A stretch of DNA of 64,000 bases from Spongilla lacustris (Eukaryota; Porifera; Demospongiae; Spongillida; Spongillidae), in contig OX442429.1 of assembly GCA_949361645.1 (NCBI GenBank), positions 2,669,231 to 2,733,230 of the forward strand, given 5' to 3'. The position numbers were made by a program, and so were the translations under genes. Shown piece after piece: positions 62,801-64,000 of the stretch. Numbering within the stretch: the first letter of the stretch is position 1; each line of letters starts with the position of its first letter. The notes under the pieces were generated by a model that saw only the letters and a program-made list of their open reading frames with translations, searched no databases and was not told the DNA's origin.

Positions 62801-64000
62801 CAAATGACAGGCTAAGATAGGAGCCTGCAAAGTGGGAAGATAATTAAATATTCAGTATGCTGTATTTCATAAACCATTCAAGTCATTAATAAGAAAAATT
62901 GTGCAAGTAATAAGCATACATGTATGTACATGTACACAAACAAATATGCATCAAGATTTGAACATGTGATGCGAAACTCATGCCCACTTGTTTTGGAATG
63001 ACCCATGTACCATGTGGTACCAGAATGATCATTCCCCATCCCTCTCCTTGGACCCAAGCCAATCAGCTTCCACCATCCCTACCACGTGTGGGTGGTACCC
63101 ATGTGGTACAATGTATAGCCTGTTGCCTCCGCCCAATGTGCTTTCTGAACACATACATGTACATGTAGCACTGGTCATCAGAGCAAAAAGCACTATACAC
63201 GTAAGTAGACAGAGGCCCACATGTAAGGTACACCAGAGGACCACATGTAAGGTACACCAGAGGACCACATGTAAGGTACACCAGAGGACCACATGTAAGG
63301 TACACCAGAGGACCACATGTAAGGTACACCAGAGGACCACATGTAAGGTACACCAGAGGACCATATGTAAGGTACACCAGAGGACCACATGTAAGGTACA
63401 CCAGAGGACCACATGTAAGGTACACCAGAGGACCACATGTAAGGTACACCAGAGGACCACATGTAAGGTACACCAGAGGACCACATGTAAGGTATACCAG
63501 AGGACCACATGTAAGGTACACCAGAGGTTGCAAGGTACACTTTTCATGTACTGCCAAGTGAATGGGGACCCTGTCATACTAACATACTTCCTCAAAGTCC
63601 AAAGCTTGCAGAGCATGACAAGATGAGATATGTGTTAGATGGTGACACCAGCAGTGGTGCAATACTGCTGACTTGCCATCAGATCATGAATGTGATTAGA
63701 CAGCCACAGAAGTGCTTGTGAATGCCTTTAGAAATACACATGTACATGTGCATGTACAGTGCACAAGCTATTTTGAAGTGAGCAGACCTGTTGCTTGACA
63801 CACAGGTGCATTTAATGTATATGTAAATTATGGTACATACATGTACATGTACCTGTAACACCATACAAGTAGATGTCACAAGTGTATACAAATGGTATTT
63901 GAGCGTACCAATCATCGTCATCTTTCTTCTTTCCTTTCTTCCCCTTCTTTGCCCCTCCGGATGCCTTCCCTGTGTCTTTGGAAGGCTCTTCTGTTTCCTT
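31412..64000 (-). CDS. EIF5B: Eukaryotic translation initiation factor 5B (5' end outside window)
   Basis: eIF5B is the ribosome-dependent GTPase that joins the 60S subunit to the initiation complex. Traced exons, 3' to 5': 31412–31519, 32540–32701, 33465–33635, 34545–34677, 34972–35048, 35550–35681, 36019–36312, 36893–37033, 37275–37451, 37685–37826, 38277–38344, 38915–39132, 40444–40737, 41006–41041, 41483–41520, 44314–44367, 44526–44684, 45436–45586, 46278–46848, 47711–47800, then the duplicated N-terminal module exons to 64,000. All junctions are GT–AG and every phase agrees. The last 20 exons alone encode about 1,070 residues, from a segment equivalent to about residue 52 of the 1,220-residue human protein to the stop. 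GTPase motifs [20 protein letters not shown] (split by an intron) and SAITG are intact. The C-terminus [15 protein letters not shown] matches human eIF5B. At least 36 exons lie in the window. Confidence 0.93.
31693..32528. repeat. (CCCT)n plus ~26–42-bp minisatellite in last EIF5B intron
   Basis: A pure CCCT tract (31,711–31,755) runs into about 19 copies of a unit containing CCAATATAAACGTGAGCTCA followed by a variable C/T-rich spacer. Copies differ mainly in spacer length. The array ends about 12 nt inside the 5' splice site of exon 32,540–32,701, so it fills most of the intron. Confidence 0.92.
32870..33175. repeat. 27-bp minisatellite in EIF5B intron
   Basis: About ten near-perfect copies of a 27-bp unit containing GTCATATATGGTCCATGTG. 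Because 27 is a multiple of three and the unit lacks stops in several frames, it produces long false reading frames on both strands. Confidence 0.92.
33965..34530. repeat. 23-bp minisatellite in EIF5B intron
   Basis: About 15 near-perfect copies of a 23-bp unit with CATTACCCATACCTCCTCC, followed by more diverged, longer copies. In EIF5B sense the array starts about 20 nt after the donor of exon 34,545–34,677. Confidence 0.92.
34728..34966. repeat. ~32-bp minisatellite in EIF5B intron
   Basis: Seven copies of a unit with CTTCACACCAACATGCATCC and a C-rich spacer. It fills nearly the whole 293-nt intron between exons 34,545–34,677 and 34,972–35,048 and begins about 6 nt after the donor of the latter. 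Confidence 0.9.
35380..35525. repeat. ~40-bp repeat (GTTCTGTGGAGTGAACA) in EIF5B intron
   Basis: Four copies of a unit containing ACTGTTCTGTGGAGTGAACA, separated by TACATGTA-type spacers of varying length. Confidence 0.8.
35694..36010. repeat. (TG)n and (CA)n tracts filling one EIF5B intron
   Basis: A TG tract at about 35,694–35,745 lies just upstream, in gene sense, of the 3' splice site at 35,682. A CA tract at 35,925–36,010 abuts the donor of exon 36,019–36,312. On the minus strand the first reads as CA repeat next to the acceptor and the second as TG repeat next to the donor. Confidence 0.9.
36675..36900 (-). repeat. 23-bp minisatellite made of copied exon end plus splice donor
   Basis: Ten tandem copies of a 23-bp unit that, in gene sense, contains GTGGTGCTGGAG|GTAAGGG. 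The copy next to the exon is the genuine last codons and donor of exon 36,893–37,033. Seven other copies keep the GT of the donor and two have GA-T instead of GG-T, which destroys it. Because 23 is not a multiple of three, use of a downstream copy would usually shift the frame. Confidence 0.9.
36893..39132 (-). CDS. EIF5B: EIF5B exons for the GTPase domain
   Basis: Five exons. 38,915–39,132 carries G1, GHVDTGKT (39,041–39,064), and switch 1, [13 protein letters not shown]. 38,277–38,344 carries G3, [12 protein letters not shown]. 37,685–37,826 has [19 protein letters not shown] and ends VALNK; 37,275–37,451 begins IDRLYDWF, so the G4 motif NKID is split by a phase-0 intron. 36,893–37,033 carries G5, [10 protein letters not shown], and ends at VVLE. 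The catalytic histidine follows the DTPG motif as in other translational GTPases. Every motif is intact, so the protein should bind and hydrolyse GTP. Confidence 0.95.
38020..38240. repeat. ~16–22-bp repeat (GTACAGGTGTACATGTA)
   Basis: About nine degenerate copies mixing GTAGTACAGGTGTACA and TACATGTA palindromes in the intron between exons 37,685–37,826 and 38,277–38,344. Many copies can fold on themselves. Confidence 0.75.
38395..38630. repeat. ~13-bp minisatellite GATGTGAGGGGGA in EIF5B intron
   Basis: About 18 copies of a 12–13 bp purine-rich unit with ATATGTG and ATGTG variants. The core GATGTGAGGG is shared with the much larger array at 46.9–47.5 kb of the same gene. Confidence 0.88.
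39555..39680. repeat. 21-bp minisatellite GAGGGCATGAGGCGGGTGGT
   Basis: About five copies, the outer ones truncated, in the 1.3-kb intron between exons 38,915–39,132 and 40,444–40,737. Confidence 0.8.
40050..40443 (-). repeat. G-rich minisatellite that includes the splice donor of exon 40,444
   Basis: In gene sense the intron begins GTGAGAGGGAAGGCTGGGG, and this unit, 25–36 bp long with a variable G run, is then repeated about 12 times. At least six copies near the exon keep GTGAG. Copies farther away carry TGTTAG in place of GTGAG. The repeat thus starts exactly at the 5' splice site. Confidence 0.87.
40444..41520 (-). CDS. EIF5B: EIF5B exons for the acidic linker before the GTPase
   Basis: Three exons. 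41,483–41,520 encodes [13 protein letters not shown], 41,006–41,041 (only 36 nt) encodes [12 protein letters not shown], and 40,444–40,737 encodes [14 protein letters not shown], a long Glu/Ser-rich stretch and [14 protein letters not shown]. The last corresponds to human DDWEAMASDEE and EERAYDKAKRRIE. This region is disordered and poorly conserved among eIF5Bs. The phase-0 junctions and matching end motifs support the model; the 36-nt microexon is the least certain part. Confidence 0.82.
41055..41440. repeat. 26-bp minisatellite in EIF5B intron
   Basis: About 15 near-perfect copies of a 26-bp unit containing GGCAAGGAGGGAGGGTGTAG. In gene sense it is a C/T-rich array that sits directly upstream of the 3' splice site of the 36-nt exon 41,006–41,041, acting as an oversized polypyrimidine tract. 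Confidence 0.92.
41860..41965. repeat. 21-bp repeat GTGACATGGTGTTGCTATGCA
   Basis: Five to six near-perfect tandem copies in the intron between exons 41,483–41,520 and 44,314–44,367. Confidence 0.85.
42075..42513. mobile_element. ~440-bp DNA element with 25-bp terminal inverted repeats
   Basis: The ends AATGGACCTTTTGCCTTCTG… (from 42,075) and its inverted copy ending at 42,513 match over about 25 bp with one indel, both including TGACGTCA. A second pair, GTTGCCCCCCCAAAA, occurs inside as direct copies near 42,266 and 42,467. An 84-codon frame inside has no recognised relatives. Non-autonomous element in an EIF5B intron; superfamily not assigned. Confidence 0.7.
42547..42680. repeat. Foldback element with ~33-bp arms (AAAAAGCAAGGAAACAAG)
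   Basis: Arms 42,547–42,579 and 42,648–42,680 are inverted copies differing at one position, around the core GTGTAAAAAGCAAGGAAACA. The same core is present in the larger palindrome at 60.8–61.1 kb, so the two belong to one family. Confidence 0.7.
43155..43870. repeat. ~0.7-kb imperfect inverted repeat (foldback transposon-like)
   Basis: Left arm (about 43,155–43,400) and right arm (about 43,580–43,850) pair through several blocks: TATTAAAGTGGG with CCCACTTTAATA, TTTTTATCTG with CAGATAAAAA, AGGGCTTCAATTTTTCAAG with its complement near 43,660, and TTTTTTCCACTGAAATC with GATTTCAGTGG-like sequence near 43,590. No coding region is recognisable. Confidence 0.65.
44314..47800 (-). CDS. EIF5B: EIF5B exons for the charged Lys/Glu linker
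   Basis: Five exons. 47,711–47,800 encodes [16 protein letters not shown], matching human FDENDILKELEELSLE. 46,278–46,848 encodes three Pro-rich repeats (EPLPPAP type), [14 protein letters not shown], a 12-lysine run and [19 protein letters not shown]. 45,436–45,586 encodes [20 protein letters not shown] then [10 protein letters not shown]. 44,526–44,684 and 44,314–44,367 encode [15 protein letters not shown] and an acidic tail. Phases run 2, 0, 1, 1, 1 without conflict. This part of eIF5B is a flexible, coiled-coil-like, highly charged region dispensable for GTPase activity in known homologues. Confidence 0.88.
45595..45800. repeat. ATATACCACAC-type repeat with TACATGTA spacers
   Basis: About 14 copies of ACACATATACC or ACATATACGTACATGTA units directly upstream, in gene sense downstream of the previous donor, of exon 45,436–45,586. 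Confidence 0.75.
45995..46265. repeat. 21-bp minisatellite CCTCTCCACCTCCTCCCTTCA
   Basis: About 12 copies differing at one or two sites. In gene sense this is a GA-rich array starting about 13 nt after the donor of exon 46,278–46,848. Confidence 0.92.
46860..47520. repeat. 18-bp minisatellite GATGTGAGGGACACATGA
   Basis: About 36 tandem copies in two main variants, CACATGA and CACACGA, with one truncated copy near 47,175. It lies directly upstream, in gene sense, of the acceptor of exon 46,278–46,848. The unit is a multiple of three and stop-free on several frames, so it makes large false reading frames. Confidence 0.93.
48531..49070. repeat. 25-bp minisatellite (CACTCCCCTTGGTCCACGAG)
   Basis: About 21 copies of a 25-bp unit with CAAACCACTCCCCTTGGTCC, in variants ACGAG, AAGAG and one or two TACGAG. 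A shorter repeat, GGTAATGATGGGGTGTGGTC, precedes it at about 48,085–48,240. Confidence 0.92.
49175..49226. repeat. (CA)n microsatellite
   Basis: About 50 nt of CA in the 5.2-kb EIF5B intron between exons 47,711–47,800 and 53,069–53,185. Confidence 0.9.
50375..51565. mobile_element. Possible Tc1/mariner-like remnant
   Basis: CAGGGTGTTC at 50,375 and its inverted copy GAACACCCTG ending at 51,565 are both flanked by TA, the pattern expected for a Tc1/mariner insertion. The terminal match is only about 10 bp, and no transposase fragment is visible in the 1.2 kb between, which also includes a C20 run. Chance pairing of short sequences is a real alternative. Confidence 0.3.
51700..52056. repeat. 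20–21-bp minisatellite GTAGTGTGGTGTGCCCAGGG
   Basis: About 17 copies that differ in the number of G residues (three or four) and in TGTGC versus TATGC. It lies in the same long EIF5B intron. Confidence 0.92.
53069..53185 (-). CDS. EIF5B: Last EIF5B module exon, probable shortened donor
   Basis: At the usual module donor (53,051) this copy would contain an in-frame TAA where the others have AAA in the lysine run. The same change creates AAGAA|GTAAGA, a strong consensus 5' splice site at 53,068, that is, 18 nt earlier and in the same phase 2. Using it removes the stop and joins directly to the exon at 47,800, giving [15 protein letters not shown] therefore prefer 53,069 as the exon end. The alternative is a true nonsense allele or skipping of this symmetric exon. 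Confidence 0.65.
54115..54242. repeat. ~128-bp hairpin element (MITE-like)
   Basis: Inverted arms AAGGCCATCATAC…GTTGCGTGCAACTC and its counterpart ending GTATGGTCGCCTT enclose ATGGGTAAAA and TTTTACCCAT. The arms pair imperfectly over about 50 nt each. It lies in the EIF5B intron between module clusters. Confidence 0.6.
55935..56290. repeat. 37-bp minisatellite (CTTCAGAAGCTGCTGGAGCA)
   Basis: About nine copies of a 37-bp unit, with CTAGAG or CTTCTG replacing CTTCAG in some. Intron between module clusters 58.1–58.8 kb and 54.9–55.2 kb. Confidence 0.92.
57428..57999 (-). mobile_element. Internally deleted DNA transposon, hAT-like ends
   Basis: The ends CAGTGATTTGGATAA (57,428) and TTATCCAAATCACTG (to 57,999) are perfect 15-bp inverted repeats. 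TTACTG flanks both sides as a possible target duplication. On the minus strand an ATG at 57,914 opens an 84-codon frame with [37 protein letters not shown], which resembles the N-terminus of hAT/TTF-type zinc-finger proteins common in invertebrates. The rest of the protein is deleted. CAGTG termini also fit hAT, but that superfamily normally leaves 8-bp duplications, so the assignment is tentative. Confidence 0.65.
58790..59300. repeat. 17–18-bp minisatellite GGGGAGATGGGTCACAAA
   Basis: About 27 copies with CACAAA or CACATA and GGGGA or GGGAA variants, plus longer copies carrying CATACATGTAG. A block of several copies is itself duplicated (about 58,860–59,000 and 59,090–59,240). Lies in the intron between modules 59,446–59,562 and 58,646–58,768. 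Confidence 0.92.
59744..59840. repeat. (TG)n tract abutting an EIF5B 3' splice site
   Basis: About 95 nt of TG repeat. In gene sense it is a CA repeat ending CATACACAG exactly at the acceptor of the module exon 59,616–59,741, replacing the usual polypyrimidine tract. Confidence 0.9.
60815..61112. mobile_element. ~300-bp near-perfect palindrome (foldback element)
   Basis: Arms of about 130 nt (60,815–60,950 and 60,980–61,112) pair almost completely, with blocks ATCAAAAACTTCTCTATCGA, GCAAAAAGCAAGGAAACAAG and GTTTGGTAGGATCCTAC. The middle block is shared with the smaller foldback at 42.55–42.68 kb. No coding region; likely a non-autonomous foldback transposon. Lies in the EIF5B intron between module clusters. 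Confidence 0.75.
62520..62582 (-). CDS. EIF5B: Candidate extra EIF5B exon, 63 nt, phase 2–2
   Basis: A T-rich tract ending TTATTTAAAG is followed by a 63-nt open segment encoding [19 protein letters not shown] and then GG|GTATGT. Both boundaries are phase 2, so it fits between the module exons at 63.9 kb and 61.9 kb without shifting the frame. The peptide does not resemble the modules or anything I recognise. Support is from splice signals and phase only. Confidence 0.42.
63215..63535. repeat. 24-bp minisatellite (CACATGTAAGGTACACCAGA)
   Basis: About 13 near-perfect copies of a 24-bp unit. The multiple-of-three length gives long false reading frames on both strands. Lies in the intron upstream of the 62.5-kb candidate exon. 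Confidence 0.93.
63909..64000 (-). CDS. EIF5B: EIF5B module exon cut by the window edge
   Basis: Encodes [16 protein letters not shown] followed by the KKGKKGKKK and DDDDW end of the standard module, with its donor GTACGCTC at 63,908. The 5' part and further upstream exons, including the true start codon, lie beyond 64,000. Confidence 0.88.

Overview
This is animal nuclear DNA: genes are split by GT–AG introns, there is a nucleoporin gene and a eukaryotic translation factor, there are three transmembrane cadherin-like receptors, and micro- and minisatellites are everywhere. Compact gene spacing, introns as short as 53–54 nt, unusual cadherins with a shared private cytoplasmic tail and a pervasive TACATGTA palindrome make a non-bilaterian animal, probably a demosponge, my best guess. 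That is inference; no species is claimed.

Left half (1–28 kb). Three cadherin-like type I membrane proteins are each encoded by one uninterrupted coding exon: A at 2,368–5,445 (+), B at 8,527–12,939 (−) and C at 23,136–27,773 (+). They share a signal peptide, cadherin repeats, one membrane segment and a cytoplasmic tail with two conserved blocks. A and B are almost identical over their N-terminal halves and lie as an inverted pair. C is diverged and GC-richer, but carries patches nearly identical to A or B, which looks like gene conversion. Between them lie a collapsed tRNA-Val copy, a decayed retroelement, foldback elements and simple repeats.

Right half (28–64 kb), minus strand. NUP42, a nuclear-pore mRNA-export factor, occupies 28,356–31,323. 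Its start codon lies only 88 nt downstream of the stop codon of EIF5B, which fills 31,412 to beyond 64,000. I traced 20 phase-consistent EIF5B exons covering the charged linker, the complete GTPase domain and domains II–IV. Upstream of them the N-terminal region has been expanded by tandem exon duplication: 15 copies (one cut by the window edge) of a phase 2–2 exon encoding an acidic plus poly-lysine module ending in Asp-Asp-Trp. The copies form clusters joined by near-identical 53-nt introns. The true N-terminus lies outside the window.

Most EIF5B introns hold a private minisatellite. Several of these begin at, or within about 25 nt of, the 5' splice site, and two have copied the splice donor itself many times. 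The intronic coding-module array, the donor-copying minisatellites and the cadherin conversion mosaic are the most unusual things here.
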